Of a stretch of 64,000 nt of DNA, positions 44,852 to 54,375 are shown one piece after another; the first letter of the stretch is position 1, and every line of letters begins with the position of its first letter. A model generated the notes under the pieces. It did not search any database, was not told the origin of the DNA, and worked only from the letters and a program-made list of their open reading frames with translations. Origin of the DNA: Anaerolineales bacterium (lineage in GTDB: Bacteria; Chloroflexota; Anaerolineae; Anaerolineales; Villigracilaceae); contig JAIXKJ010000008.1 in assembly GCA_026928255.1 (NCBI GenBank), positions 155,332 to 219,331 on the forward strand, in the 5' to 3' direction. Both the position numbers and the translations under genes were made by a program.

Positions 44852-47800
44852 TTATGAACGGCGGCGCTTTTTCTTTCCAACGCTAATCGTCGCCTGCGCT
44901 TCGGTCGTCGGCGCAGATTCCGTCGTCTCGATGGGCGCAATCTCCACTCGTCGCGGGCGCGCCGCAAAAGCGCGGCTAATCACCAGCGCGCGCACGTCCT
45001 TCATCAACTGTTGGAACATCGCCGACGCGCTGTGTTTGTATTGTACCAGCGGGTCGCGTTGCGCGTAAGCCTCCAAGCCGATGGAAACGCGCAAGGCTTC
45101 GATTTTCGTCAGGTACTCCACCCACAATTCGGTGAAGGCGCTCAACAGCAATTGGCGATGGACTTCGTTCAACACATAGCGGCCTAACGCGGCGGACAAA
45201 CGCGCCGACTCATCCGCGCTCAAACCGGAGGCGGCGTTATTTAATTTTTCCTCGCCGAAAGCGACTCGCGCCGCCGCGCCGAAGTCCGCCAGTTTGGTCG
45301 CGTTCTGCCCGATGCGCGTCGTCTCGCTTTGCCCCCACACTTCGCGCAATTCGGCTTCCGCTTTTTCAAGGTGCGTCATCACGTCTTCGGCGATGTCGTC
45401 GGCTTCGCGCCCGTCCAACAATTGGGCGGCGTAGAAGGCGTAAGCGAAGCGCGTGAAGACTTGCTTAATCTGTTTGTGCGTGCGCGGGTCGAAGGCGGTG
45501 CGCGTCCCTTGCGAAAGCGTGATTAACAGGAGCAACCGTTCGGACGGCGTCTCCACTTTTTGGCGCTGCATCAGCGAGTCAACGTCGCGCGCAATTTGCG
45601 CGTTGAGACGTTCGCGTTTTTTCTCGAAAGCGGCGCGCGAGGTTTCCAGCAAAACGTCGGCGAGGTCGTCCCAATCCGAAGGCAACGGATTGGTCAGCGG
45701 AAGTTGTTCGCCCAGCCGATTTTGAATCGCGCCGACGACGCGCACGGCGGCAATGCCGGTCATCTGCGCGGAAACTAAATCTTGCACGTCTTCTTTCGCT
45801 TCGTCGGGGTCGTCCGCCAATTTTTTGAGCAACTCGTTGTTCGGGCGAATCGCCAAGCGCGTTAAGGCGTTAATTTCTTCCACTAACTCTTTGGCTTTGG
45901 GTTTCTCTTCGCGGTCGCCCAAAGTTTGGAAGAAAGCGTCGAGGTCGTCGTCGCGTTCGGCGAGTTGGGTTTCGAGCGCTTCGCCCGTTTTTTGAATCAG
46001 CGTTTCGATGGAATGAATCGCGTGTTCGTATTCCGCCGCGATGGATTTGGCGATGAGGTCGAGCGTCGAGGCGCGGACGTTTTTTTCGTCCACTTGGTCG
46101 AGCAGCAATTTGAACCCGTACGAGGGGAACAGCCCGTCTTTGGCTTCAAAGGGCGGCTGGACTTGATCGAGCCACGAGAGCAAACGCCACGCGCCTTCTT
46201 CGTCCGTCAACGCGGTTTCGACGCGCTGATTGACTTCGTCGTCGAGCATGTCGGCCACGTCTTGGCTTAAATCTTCTTTGACGAAAATGCGGTCGCGTTG
46301 GCCGTAAATTTGCTGACGCTGCGAGTTCAACACGTCGTCGTATTCGAGCAAATGTTTGCGGACGTCGAAGTTTGCGCCTTCGATGCGCGTCTGCGATTGC
46401 TCGATGACGCTGCTGACCAAACGCGCTTCGAGCGGAAGCGAGTCGTCCACTTTGAGGCGTTCCATCAGCCCGCTGACTTGTGCGCCGCCTTGCACGCGCA
46501 TCAAGTCGTCTTCTAGCGAGAGGTAAAAGCGCGAGGAGCCTGGGTCGCCCTGGCGGGCGGCGCGTCCGCGCAATTGGTTGTCAATGCGCCGCGCTTCGTG
46601 GCGCTCCGAGCCGATGACGTGCAAGCCGCCCAACTCCTTAACGCGCTCCATGTCGTCAAAATATTGCAGGAAATTTTTCACTTCCGCGTCGTACAAACCG
46701 TAAGCGGATTCGTCCAACTGTTTTAAGGCGGCGCGGCGCTCGTCGTGCGTTAGGTCGAAGGGATCGCGTTCGCCCGATTTGCCTAAAACGCGGTTGACAG
46801 CCGAGATGACTTCTTCCGCCAACTCGCCGCCGAGTTTGATGTCCACGCCGCGCCCGGCCATGTTGGTGGCGATGGTCGCCGCGCCGAACGCGCCCGCGCC
46901 CGCGATGATTTGCGACTCTTCCGTATGGCGGCGGGCGTTCAACACTTGATGAATCACGCCGCCTTGAAAAATCTTCCGCAGGCGTTCTTTCGCTTCGGCG
47001 GGCAAACCTAAAATTTCCAAAAGCGTTTGCAAATTGGATTCGTCGTCGAGGCTGATGTTGGTCAAGCCGTGAGGCTTGATAAAGGCGCGCAAATTGTCGG
47101 GCGAAATTTTTTCGAGAGGGACGTTAAAAGGCACGAGGTCCGCAATGAGACGCCCGTCTTCTTCAATTTTATTGGCGCAGATGTAATAATCGCGCACGAG
47201 CAGGATCTGCATCAGCCGCCGCACGGGTTCGGCTTTGAGGCGGTTCGAGAGTCGGTCGGAGGATTCGACCGACGTCGTGCCGACCAAGAGCGGACGACCG
47301 AGCGCGTTATAGCGGACGATTTCTTGCACGATGGCGCGCAGTTTCGCCTCGACGCTGCGGTAGATCACGTCGGGGTAGTCTTTGCGGCGGTAGAAGAGCG
47401 GCTCGCTTTCGCCGCTTTTGGCAAAGTAGGAATAGGCGTAGCCTTCGTCGTCCTTCGTTTTGATTTCGACCAGCGGCGCCTCTTTGCCGTAAGAAAGGTA
47501 TTCGAGGTTGGGCGGAATCGGCGCGACTTCTAATTTGTAAATTTTGTTAAACTCTTCGGCTTCGGTCAACGCGGTGCCGGTCATGCCCGAAAGTTTTTGA
47601 TACATGCGGTAGTAATTTTGCAAGGTAACGGTGGCGTAGGTTACCGATTCGGGTTCGACTTTGACGCCTTCTTTCGCTTCGACGGCTTGATGCAAACCGT
47701 CGCTCCAACGCCGACCGGGCATCAGCCGCCCGGTGGATTCGTCCACGATGATGACTTTGCCCGCCTGCACAAGATAATCCTTGTTGCGATGAAAAAGAAA

Positions 47801-48841
47801 TTGCGCGCGCAGCGATTGTTGCAAGTAGCCCATCAGCCGCGCTTGTTCGGGGTCGAGATCTTCGGGGCGATCGGGGTCAATTAATTGCAACCCCAGCATA
47901 GATTCGACACGGCTGACTCCGATTTCGGTTAAGTCAATCGTGCGCGATTTTTCGTCCATGTCGTAATCTTCGGGCTTCAGTTGTTTGACGACTTGCGCCA
48001 TGCGCCCGTACCATTCCAAATCGCCCGAGGCGGGGCCGGAAATAATTAACGGCGTGCGCGCTTCGTCAATCAACACGTTGTCCACTTCGTCCACCATGGC
48101 GAAGTAATGTCCGCGTTGGACGCGATTTTCCAACTTCATGCTCATGTTGTCGCGCAGATAATCAAAACCAAATTCGGAGTTTGTGCCGAAGGTTACGTCG
48201 GCGCGGTAGGCTTCGACGCGCTCGACGAGGCGCAGATGACGTTGATCTTCTTGCGGCGCTTCGCGGCTGAAATCCACGATGAAGGCTTTCTGTCCGTTTT
48301 CGGTAGCCGCCGCCATTTGCAGCACGCCGACGCTCAGCCCCAGCGCGTGATAAATCGGCGCCATCCAACGCGCGTCGCGCCGCGCCAAATAATCGTTGAC
48401 GGTGATGAGGTGCACGCCGCGCCCCAACAGCGCGTTCAGGTACACGGGCATGGTGGCGACCAGCGTCTTCCCCTCGCCCGTCCGCATTTCGGCGATCGAG
48501 CCTTGATGCAGCGCCGCGCCGCCGATGATTTGCACGTCATAATGGCGCAAGCCGATGGTTCGCTTCGACGCTTCGCGGACGACGGCGAAGGCTTCCGGCA
48601 AAATTTCGTCCAACGCCTCTTGTTCGACCTTTTGACGTTCTTTTTCGTCCAAGCCTTCTGTGTCGCCGGCAAATTCGACAACGCGCTTCTTGAATTCGTC
48701 CGTTTTGGCGCGCAGCGCGTCGTCGCTTAACGATTCGTATTCCGCTTCCAGCGCGTTGACTCGCTCGACGACGGAGCGATATTGTTCGACGGTTTTCTTC
48801 GCAGGGTCGCTGCTGAATAATTTGACAAAGTTCTTAAGCAT
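44852..48841 (-). CDS. secA: Protein translocase subunit SecA, unusually long
   Basis: Motor ATPase of the Sec system. 1329 aa against the common 830-950. Walker A EMRTGEGKTLVA (about residue 118), DEVDNVLIDEARTPLIISG (DEAD-like box) and QLRGRAARQGDPGSSRFYLSLEDDL (motif VI) are intact. Extra sequence: about 50 residues after LEYLSYGKEAPL, about 100 residues between LSNRLKAEPVRR and VIHQVLNARRH (with LVRDYYICANKIEEDG), and an extended C-terminal helical region. It ends with KKKRRRS and lacks the usual C-terminal zinc motif (CxCxSGxxxxxCH). Likely a lineage trait of Chloroflexota; function should still be the general SecA role. Confidence 0.95.
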   Translation of the reverse strand: MLKNFVKLFSSDPAKKTVEQYRSVVERVNALEAEYESLSDDALRAKTDEFKKRVVEFAGDTEGLDEKERQKVEQEALDEILPEAFAVVREASKRTIGLRHYDVQIIGGAALHQGSIAEMRTGEGKTLVATMPVYLNALLGRGVHLITVNDYLARRDARWMAPIYHALGLSVGVLQMAAATENGQKAFIVDFSREAPQEDQRHLRLVERVEAYRADVTFGTNSEFGFDYLRDNMSMKLENRVQRGHYFAMVDEVDNVLIDEARTPLIISGPASGDLEWYGRMAQVVKQLKPEDYDMDEKSRTIDLTEIGVSRVESMLGLQLIDPDRPEDLDPEQARLMGYLQQSLRAQFLFHRNKDYLVQAGKVIIVDESTGRLMPGRRWSDGLHQAVEAKEGVKVEPESVTYATVTLQNYYRMYQKLSGMTGTALTEAEEFNKIYKLEVAPIPPNLEYLSYGKEAPLVEIKTKDDEGYAYSYFAKSGESEPLFYRRKDYPDVIYRSVEAKLRAIVQEIVRYNALGRPLLVGTTSVESSDRLSNRLKAEPVRRLMQILLVRDYYICANKIEEDGRLIADLVPFNVPLEKISPDNLRAFIKPHGLTNISLDDESNLQTLLEILGLPAEAKERLRKIFQGGVIHQVLNARRHTEESQIIAGAGAFGAATIATNMAGRGVDIKLGGELAEEVISAVNRVLGKSGERDPFDLTHDERRAALKQLDESAYGLYDAEVKNFLQYFDDMERVKELGGLHVIGSERHEARRIDNQLRGRAARQGDPGSSRFYLSLEDDLMRVQGGAQVSGLMERLKVDDSLPLEARLVSSVIEQSQTRIEGANFDVRKHLLEYDDVLNSQRQQIYGQRDRIFVKEDLSQDVADMLDDEVNQRVETALTDEEGAWRLLSWLDQVQPPFEAKDGLFPSYGFKLLLDQVDEKNVRASTLDLIAKSIAAEYEHAIHSIETLIQKTGEALETQLAERDDDLDAFFQTLGDREEKPKAKELVEEINALTRLAIRPNNELLKKLADDPDEAKEDVQDLVSAQMTGIAAVRVVGAIQNRLGEQLPLTNPLPSDWDDLADVLLETSRAAFEKKRERLNAQIARDVDSLMQRQKVETPSERLLLLITLSQGTRTAFDPRTHKQIKQVFTRFAYAFYAAQLLDGREADDIAEDVMTHLEKAEAELREVWGQSETTRIGQNATKLADFGAAARVAFGEEKLNNAASGLSADESARLSAALGRYVLNEVHRQLLLSAFTELWVEYLTKIEALRVSIGLEAYAQRDPLVQYKHSASAMFQQLMKDVRALVISRAFAARPRRVEIAPIETTESAPTTEAQATISVGKKKRRRS

Positions 48842-48843
48842 GA

Positions 48844-48870
48844 AATCCCTTTCAACGGAAAGGGATTATA
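48844..48870 (-). promoter_or_regulatory. Dyad and -10 box upstream of secA
   Basis: AATCCCTTT and AAAGGGATT form a perfect 9-bp inverted repeat (48844-48867) whose far arm overlaps TATAAT (48870-48865 on the minus strand). The near arm also supplies the SD-like AAAGGG before ATG 48841. This suggests an operator or an RBS-masking hairpin. Confidence 0.5.
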
Positions 48871-48919
48871 GCATGATAGACATTGCCAAATTCAAAAAAT
48901 TAACAAAAAACGTTGTTTT

Positions 48920-49972
48920 CTACTCTACGCTTTCTACCTCGTTTATATTTTCTATATTTTCTTCAATTTCGGGCTTACCTTTATTTTTTTGATTCTCTTC
49001 TTCTTCTTTTTCTTCTGCGTCATTTGTTTGTCCTATGACGCCAAATAATCTTAATATCCAATAAGGAACGGCTATAATTGGAGTAGCAAGAAACCACAAA
49101 GCAATATCAACAAGTATATAAATAAATCTCCAAATCACGTCTAATATAAACATTAAAAGAGGTAATATTAAAGAAATAACAAATAAAATTACAACTAACC
49201 CTAACACCATTGGCGAAAAAGTTAATGCGGCTGCTAAGGAGTTGTTAATAGCCAGTAATCCATACAAAATAAACGATAATATTAAATCTGAGGTTGAGCT
49301 AGATTCTAAATAGCCTAATTGGATTAGTCTCTCAACAGCGAGCGCTAACATTACTAATATTGCGATTAATATAACAAAAGCGGCTATGGTTTTGTATATT
49401 TTTCTTTGATTAGAGTTAAGGGCATCAGTGTTTACTAATTCACCATTTCCGGACATCTCAATTAGCCACCACACACCTACAATGGCTGAAAGAAATGACC
49501 CGCCCAAAATAGCATAATCTAACCTTTGTAGTAAGTCAGGCAAATTTGCGGGCATTAGCGCCATCAAAACCATTGTATTCGCAATTATTATTAAGTCAGC
49601 AATTGCAAAGAACCAAAAACCAACAAATGTAATTAAATAACCAAATGTTCGTAATGGATGCTCAGGATTAAATGCTAAAGCTCTTTGAGCATCAACAAAT
49701 TTTTTAAAAGGGTTTTCAATATCCGCTTCATTGTCGCTTTTCTTGCTTTGCGCCAACGATTCCATAAAACGCCTTGGATATAATAATGGTTTGTCCGGCT
49801 CTTCATCTTTTTCGAAAATTACAGGTTTCGTTATTAATTTACTAACACGTTCGCCCAATCTTTTCCATTGCCCAAACCAAATTAAATCTATAATAATCCA
49901 AACAGTAAGTAAAAACCAGAAATATTGCCATTGCGTCAGTTCGTACAGCGTTTGAAGAATTAAATTTAACAT
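48920..49972 (-). CDS. AT-rich island membrane protein, unknown function
   Basis: A 350-aa polytopic protein not recognised. TM1 is near residues 12-33; a charged cytosolic segment of about 60 residues follows (KPVIFEKDEEPDKPLLYPRR); then six or so hydrophobic helices (about 105-320), and a highly acidic Glu/Asn tail of about 40 residues. Codons are AT-rich, unlike the neighbours. An SD (GGGAGG) lies 9 nt before ATG, inside the end of the lipoprotein gene, which shows close coupling. Probably works with that lipoprotein. Confidence 0.75.
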   Translation of the reverse strand: MLNLILQTLYELTQWQYFWFLLTVWIIIDLIWFGQWKRLGERVSKLITKPVIFEKDEEPDKPLLYPRRFMESLAQSKKSDNEADIENPFKKFVDAQRALAFNPEHPLRTFGYLITFVGFWFFAIADLIIIANTMVLMALMPANLPDLLQRLDYAILGGSFLSAIVGVWWLIEMSGNGELVNTDALNSNQRKIYKTIAAFVILIAILVMLALAVERLIQLGYLESSSTSDLILSFILYGLLAINNSLAAALTFSPMVLGLVVILFVISLILPLLMFILDVIWRFIYILVDIALWFLATPIIAVPYWILRLFGVIGQTNDAEEKEEEENQKNKGKPEIEENIENINEVESVE

Positions 49973-49977
49973 GCTAA

Positions 49978-51036
49978 CTACCTCCCAATCTCATTTAATA
50001 AATTGATTTCTGCACGTTCGCCATTCCAATAAGTTGGAGTAACGGAAGCGCCAAATTCCTTAAACTCGCTATCCCAATACGACCTTGTATTTTTACAAGC
50101 AGTTGTGTCCATATCCCAACAATTTGGCAAAATAGCATAGATATTTACGCCATGTAAGTCTATATTTAAATTGTCAGGGTTGTTGGGTTTCCATGTTTCA
50201 AGATCGTCAATAATAATAAGCGTACACGTTGTATACTTAGCGCATCCAGTTCCATCTGATTGAAACACCCTTGTCGCAAAACTTAATCCGTTATAGACGC
50301 CGCCATAATAAAGTTCATTTGTCCTAAATGGTTCTTCTATTGCGTTCATATTCTGCAAAAACTGATCAAAATCAGCCTTAAGCTTAGAATTCAAATTTAA
50401 TACTTCTGCAGTGGCAGTAACATCCCAGATAGCGGCAGTTGCCCCGACGTTATCGTTCCAGTACTTTTTCTGACAATTATATTCAGAGTTAACTTGTTCT
50501 TCGATTGCAGCCCTTTGCGTTTGCATAATTTTTGCCTGATTAGTTGCTTGAACAGGTCCAAAGCCGCCAACAATAGTTGGTGTTGGCACCGGGGTTAAAG
50601 TTGAATTAGGCGAAGGGGTATTGTACAAAGGCGGAACAGTAGTATAAGAAGTTTGGCGACTCACCCGTGCTGCCTCGTATGACGAGTAGCCAAGTTGGAA
50701 AATTGAAATTTGATCGCCTGGTTTTAGAAATTTAGGAACTATTTTTTGAATAAAATCCGGTATATCTTGAGTTGTTTCACGGTTTTCAAAAGTTAACGTT
50801 TCTTCACCAACTGAGCGAGGATCGTATAAAATCACATATAGATTTGTATCTGTTACCCATCCTTCAGGAGTTGAAAGAGAGATGGGCGCACATGTAGGAG
50901 TCATGGTTATAGTAGGCGTATGCGTAATAATCCCATTCGTTGTATTTTGAGCTTTGGGACTACACGATATTACAAACATCATTAATAGACACAATGTAAA
51001 TATTAAGCCTGAGAAAATTTTCATTTTATATTTCAT
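49978..51036 (-). CDS. AT-rich island lipoprotein with vWA-like topology
   Basis: A 352-aa exported protein. N-terminal hydrophobic segment and lipobox VISC (about residues 23-26) mark a lipoprotein; TPTITMTPTCAP and a Pro/Thr linker (TPSPNSTLTPVPTPT) follow. The rest has alternating strands and helices: NLYVILYDPRS, GDQISIFQLGYSSY, TCTLIIIDDLETW and GVNIYAILPNC. This order resembles a von Willebrand A fold, but the MIDAS pattern DxSxS is degenerate (DPRS). Not assigned to a family. A TTGTAG-18 nt-TATACT promoter is plausible upstream. Paired with the membrane protein 5 bases downstream. Confidence 0.75.
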   Translation of the reverse strand: MKYKMKIFSGLIFTLCLLMMFVISCSPKAQNTTNGIITHTPTITMTPTCAPISLSTPEGWVTDTNLYVILYDPRSVGEETLTFENRETTQDIPDFIQKIVPKFLKPGDQISIFQLGYSSYEAARVSRQTSYTTVPPLYNTPSPNSTLTPVPTPTIVGGFGPVQATNQAKIMQTQRAAIEEQVNSEYNCQKKYWNDNVGATAAIWDVTATAEVLNLNSKLKADFDQFLQNMNAIEEPFRTNELYYGGVYNGLSFATRVFQSDGTGCAKYTTCTLIIIDDLETWKPNNPDNLNIDLHGVNIYAILPNCWDMDTTACKNTRSYWDSEFKEFGASVTPTYWNGERAEINLLNEIGR

Positions 51037-51283
51037 CTATTGCTATCCTAAAAAGTATAAATACTTAACTTCCCTATCTACAAATATAAAATAGGCACTA
51101 TGAAATCTCCTATAAAATAGAAAAAACCATTATTTATTTGGAGATATTATCCACTATAGTTACGGGACGAAGCGAATTTCTCATATAGCAGACATAACAA
51201 AAAAATAGCCATCTACTATGACAACGGCATTCTACATTAATTCTCTATTAATTTCAAGTCCGAGACTAGACACTTTTGCAAAT
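51037..51283. other. AT-rich gene-free segment
   Basis: About 250 bases between the island lipoprotein gene and the inositol-phosphatase gene. I see no open frame, RNA gene or clear att-type duplication; only scattered AT-rich sequence and the possible promoter for the lipoprotein. Confidence 0.5.
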
Positions 51284-52054
51284 TTATCTTAACTGCTCTT
51301 TCAACGCCGCGTAAATGCCCGGCGCGGACGCGATAATCGAGAGCGGCGAGGAGAGATAGTCCGCGTTGCCGTCTATGGCGCTGACCGTCGCCCCCGCTTC
51401 GGCGGCGATCAATCCGCCAGCGGCGACGTCCCACGGCTTGAGCTTAAATTCCCAAAAAGCGTCGAAGCGCCCGGCGGCGACGTAGCAAGCGTCTAACGCG
51501 GCGGAGCCCAGTCGGCGCACGCCTTGCGTCTGCTTGCCGAGTCGCTCAAAGTATTTGAAGTTGTCGAGTTCGGTGTTCCAAGTGTCGTAAGGGAAGCCAG
51601 TTACCAGCAGACTCTTTTCAAGTTCGGTCGTCGTCGAAGCGCGGATTTGCCTTCCGTTAAGAGTCGCGCCGCGCCCTTTTTCCGCTAAAAACATTTCGTC
51701 GCGCATCGGGTCGTAGACCGCGCCGAGCGTGGTTTCCCCGTCGCTGGCGAAGGCGATGGAGACGCAAAAAACGGGAATGCCGTGCGCGTAATTGACCGTG
51801 CCGTCGAGCGGGTCAATCATCCATAAGTCGCCGTTGATGCCGGATATTTTTCCGCTCTCTTCGGCGAGGATAGCGCCGCCGGCAAAATGGGTTTGCACCT
51901 CGCGCAATAAAAAATCTTCCGAAGCGCGGTCTATTTCGGTAACTAAATCAATTACGCCTTTATATTGGATGTCGTGTTTTTTTTCGTAGCCGTCGCGCAG
52001 AATAGCGCCCGCTCCCCGCGCCAGACGTTCTAGGTCGGCAAGCGTCGGCTTCAT
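51284..52054 (-). CDS. Inositol monophosphatase family protein
   Basis: Mg-dependent phosphatase of 256 aa. Metal-binding motifs are EESGKISG, DPLDGTVNYAHG (site 2) and the late KPWDVAAGGLIAAEAG. Such enzymes act on inositol-1-phosphate, fructose-1,6-bisphosphate or PAP-like compounds; the length and HGIPVF segment fit SuhB-like IMPases. The start ATG 52054 overlaps the arginase TGA by 4 bases. Third gene of the hutI-arginase-IMPase operon. No arrangement shows which substrate is used. Confidence 0.92.
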   Translation of the reverse strand: MKPTLADLERLARGAGAILRDGYEKKHDIQYKGVIDLVTEIDRASEDFLLREVQTHFAGGAILAEESGKISGINGDLWMIDPLDGTVNYAHGIPVFCVSIAFASDGETTLGAVYDPMRDEMFLAEKGRGATLNGRQIRASTTTELEKSLLVTGFPYDTWNTELDNFKYFERLGKQTQGVRRLGSAALDACYVAAGRFDAFWEFKLKPWDVAAGGLIAAEAGATVSAIDGNADYLSSPLSIIASAPGIYAALKEQLR

Positions 52055-52953
52055 TCGCCGCTCCAAATACGCTGACCGAGCGCCGAGAGTGCAAAGTTGA
52101 CGGCGAGTTCGGCGGTTTTATTTTGGTCGTCCAAAATTGGGTTGACTTCGACAATGTCCATGCCGACGAGTTTTCCGCTTTCTTGAATCATCTCGCAGGC
52201 GAGGTGCGCTTCGCGTTGAGTCAAGCCCGCGGGGACGGGCGTGCCGACGCCCGGCGCGTGGCGCGGGTCGAGCGCGTCCAAATCCAACGAAAGGTAAATG
52301 CCGTCCACGTCGGCGCTGACTCGCGCGATGGCTTTCTCTAAACAGGCAACCATGCCGTAGCGGTCAATTTGTTCCATGCCCAAAACCATGACGCCCGCCT
52401 CGCGCAAATTTTCTTTTTCGCCCGCGTCCAAATCGCGCGCGCCGATGACGGCAACTTTGCGCGGGTCAATGACCGGCGTCGGCTCGTCCCACAATTGAAC
52501 CAGACTCGGCTCGCCCATGCCGCACAACGCCGCCAGCGGCATGCCGTGAATGTTGCCGCTCGGCGTGGTTTGGTCGGTGTTGAAGTCGGCGTGCGCGTCC
52601 ACCCAGATGACGCCCAGTTTGCGATTGCGCGCCGCGCCGCGCACCGAACCGATGGAGAGCGAATGGTCGCCGCCGATGACCAGCGGAAAATGCCCGGCTT
52701 GCACGGAAGTCGAAACCGCGCCCGCCACCCGCCGCGAGAGCGGGACGATGCAATCGAGGTATTTCAACTTTGAGTTGACGATTTTACAGGTCTCGGCAAT
52801 TGGGACTTCAACATTGCCTTTATCTTCGACGCTGTAACCGAGCGCTTCAATCTTCTTGCGCAGCGACGCATAGCGAATGGCGCTTGGTCCCATGTCCACG
52901 CCGCGACGATCCGCGCCTAAATCCACTGGCGCGCCGATAATGTCAATTTGCAT
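52051..52953 (-). CDS. rocF: Arginase
   Basis: Mn-dependent ureohydrolase of 300 aa hydrolysing arginine to ornithine and urea. All three metal motifs are present: GGDHSLSIG, WVDAHADFNT and SLDLDALDP, and the segment GNIHGMPLAALCG is typical of arginase rather than agmatinase. AGGAG lies 7 nt upstream of ATG. It follows hutI after 28 bases, giving an amino-acid degradation pair (histidine and arginine), and overlaps the IMPase gene. Confidence 0.94.
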   Translation of the reverse strand: MQIDIIGAPVDLGADRRGVDMGPSAIRYASLRKKIEALGYSVEDKGNVEVPIAETCKIVNSKLKYLDCIVPLSRRVAGAVSTSVQAGHFPLVIGGDHSLSIGSVRGAARNRKLGVIWVDAHADFNTDQTTPSGNIHGMPLAALCGMGEPSLVQLWDEPTPVIDPRKVAVIGARDLDAGEKENLREAGVMVLGMEQIDRYGMVACLEKAIARVSADVDGIYLSLDLDALDPRHAPGVGTPVPAGLTQREAHLACEMIQESGKLVGMDIVEVNPILDDQNKTAELAVNFALSALGQRIWSGE

Positions 52954-52981
52954 TTTTTCTCCTATTAATTCAAAACGCGGA

Positions 52982-54256
52982 TTACGCGGTTCGGTAATAG
53001 CCGACGTCCACCGAATAAATTTGTCCGCGTTTGACGATGTGCCGCACGAGATTCGTCCCGTAGCGGTAACCGACTTGTTGATAATTGTTGACGGACAAAA
53101 TGAGCATGTCCGCTTGTTTGCCGACTTCGATCGAGCCGATGCTGTCGGCGCGGCGCAGCGCGTGCGCGGCGTTGATGGTGGCGGCGGCGATGGCTTGCGC
53201 GGGAGTCAACTTCATGTAGCGGCAAGCCAGCGCGATGGCAAACTGCATGGACTCGTTCCACGAGGTGCCTGGGTTGCAGTCGGTGGCGACGGCGAGCAGC
53301 GCGTCCGCTTCGAGCAATTTCTGCGCGGGCGTGTAACGCCCTTCCGCCAAACCGAAGGGCGTGCAGGGCAAAGCGACCGCCACCGTCTCAGACTTTGCCA
53401 GCGCTTGAATGTCCGCATCGGACGTAACGACGAGGTGATCTGCCGACGCGGCGCCGAGTTCGGCCGCCAGCGCCGCGCCGCCGAGGTTGTCAAATTCGTC
53501 GGCGTGGATCTTGAGCGGGAATCCGAGCGCGGCGGCTTGAGTCAAAATTTGGCGCGATTGTTCAAGGGTGAAAGCGCCCGTTTCGCAGAACACGTCCACG
53601 AAGGGCGGCGCGTGGCGCGGAGCGTGAGTCTGCCACCACTCTTTGAGCGTCGGCAACATGGCGTTGACGACTTCGTCGGCGTAGGCTTGCGGGTTGTCCT
53701 TGTGTTCGGCAGGGACGGCGTGCGCGCCCAAAAAGGTGAAGACCAAATCGAGCGGGCTTTCGTCGTGCAGGGCGAGCAAGGCTTTGAGCAAACGCAACTC
53801 GGTGGAAGTTTGCAGCCCGTAGCCAGTTTTGGCTTCGGCGGTGGTCGTGCCGTTGCGGAACATCCGCAACATGCGCGGACGAGTCTCCGCCATCAAAGTT
53901 TCGAGGCTGGCGGTGCGCGTGGCGCGGACGGTGGAAAGGATGCCGCCGCCAGCCGCGAGGATGTCGAGGTAGGGCGTCCCCGCCATTTTTTTCTCGAATT
54001 CGTCGGCGCGGTCGCCCGCCCAAACGAGATGGGTGTGCGGGTCCACGAAGCCGGGCATCAGCACGCAACGCCCCGCGTCGAGAGTCGGCTCGTCGGGGTA
54101 GGCGCGGCGCAATTCGTCGGTTGTGCCGACGGCGGCGATTTTTTCGTCGCGGACGAGAACCGCGCCGTCGCGGATGATTCCCAGCGAGCCGAGCGCTTTT
54201 CCGCGTTGCGGTCCGCCTGCAAGGGTGAGCAGTTGAGAGGCTGAATGAATAAGCAT
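52982..54256 (-). CDS. hutI: Imidazolonepropionase
   Basis: Third step of histidine degradation, opening imidazolonepropionate to formiminoglutamate. 424 aa from ATG 54256, which has a GGCGG SD; an upstream in-frame ATG at 54307 adds 17 residues and is less likely. Amidohydrolase motifs: LMPGFVDPHTHLVWAGDR (metal His pair), GYGLQTSTELRLL, KIHADEFDNLGG and ATDCNPGTSW. No hutH, hutU or hutG appears in the window, so the rest of the pathway lies elsewhere or the gene is a remnant of it. Confidence 0.93.
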   Translation of the reverse strand: MLIHSASQLLTLAGGPQRGKALGSLGIIRDGAVLVRDEKIAAVGTTDELRRAYPDEPTLDAGRCVLMPGFVDPHTHLVWAGDRADEFEKKMAGTPYLDILAAGGGILSTVRATRTASLETLMAETRPRMLRMFRNGTTTAEAKTGYGLQTSTELRLLKALLALHDESPLDLVFTFLGAHAVPAEHKDNPQAYADEVVNAMLPTLKEWWQTHAPRHAPPFVDVFCETGAFTLEQSRQILTQAAALGFPLKIHADEFDNLGGAALAAELGAASADHLVVTSDADIQALAKSETVAVALPCTPFGLAEGRYTPAQKLLEADALLAVATDCNPGTSWNESMQFAIALACRYMKLTPAQAIAAATINAAHALRRADSIGSIEVGKQADMLILSVNNYQQVGYRYGTNLVRHIVKRGQIYSVDVGYYRTA

Positions 54257-54337
54257 AGTTCCGCCTTTTGCGAGAGATGGGGCAATTTTAACCGCAGAAA
54301 CGCGCATCCGCCTAACAAGATTGCAAAATAAAAACTA

Positions 54338-54365
54338 TTGACTCTTTGCAAAATCTGAGTAGAAT
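54338..54365 (+). promoter_or_regulatory. Promoter of the Flp-type pilin gene
   Basis: TTGACT (54338-54343), a 16-nt spacer and TAGAAT (54360-54365). The leader is about 50 nt long and contains the hairpin at 54376-54394. Confidence 0.6.
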
Positions 54366-54375
54366 AGGCGCATAA

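Noticed and set aside
51037..51283. Attachment-site duplication flanking the AT-rich island
   Set aside because: No direct repeat of useful length was found between this gap and the secA upstream region, and no integrase is present.
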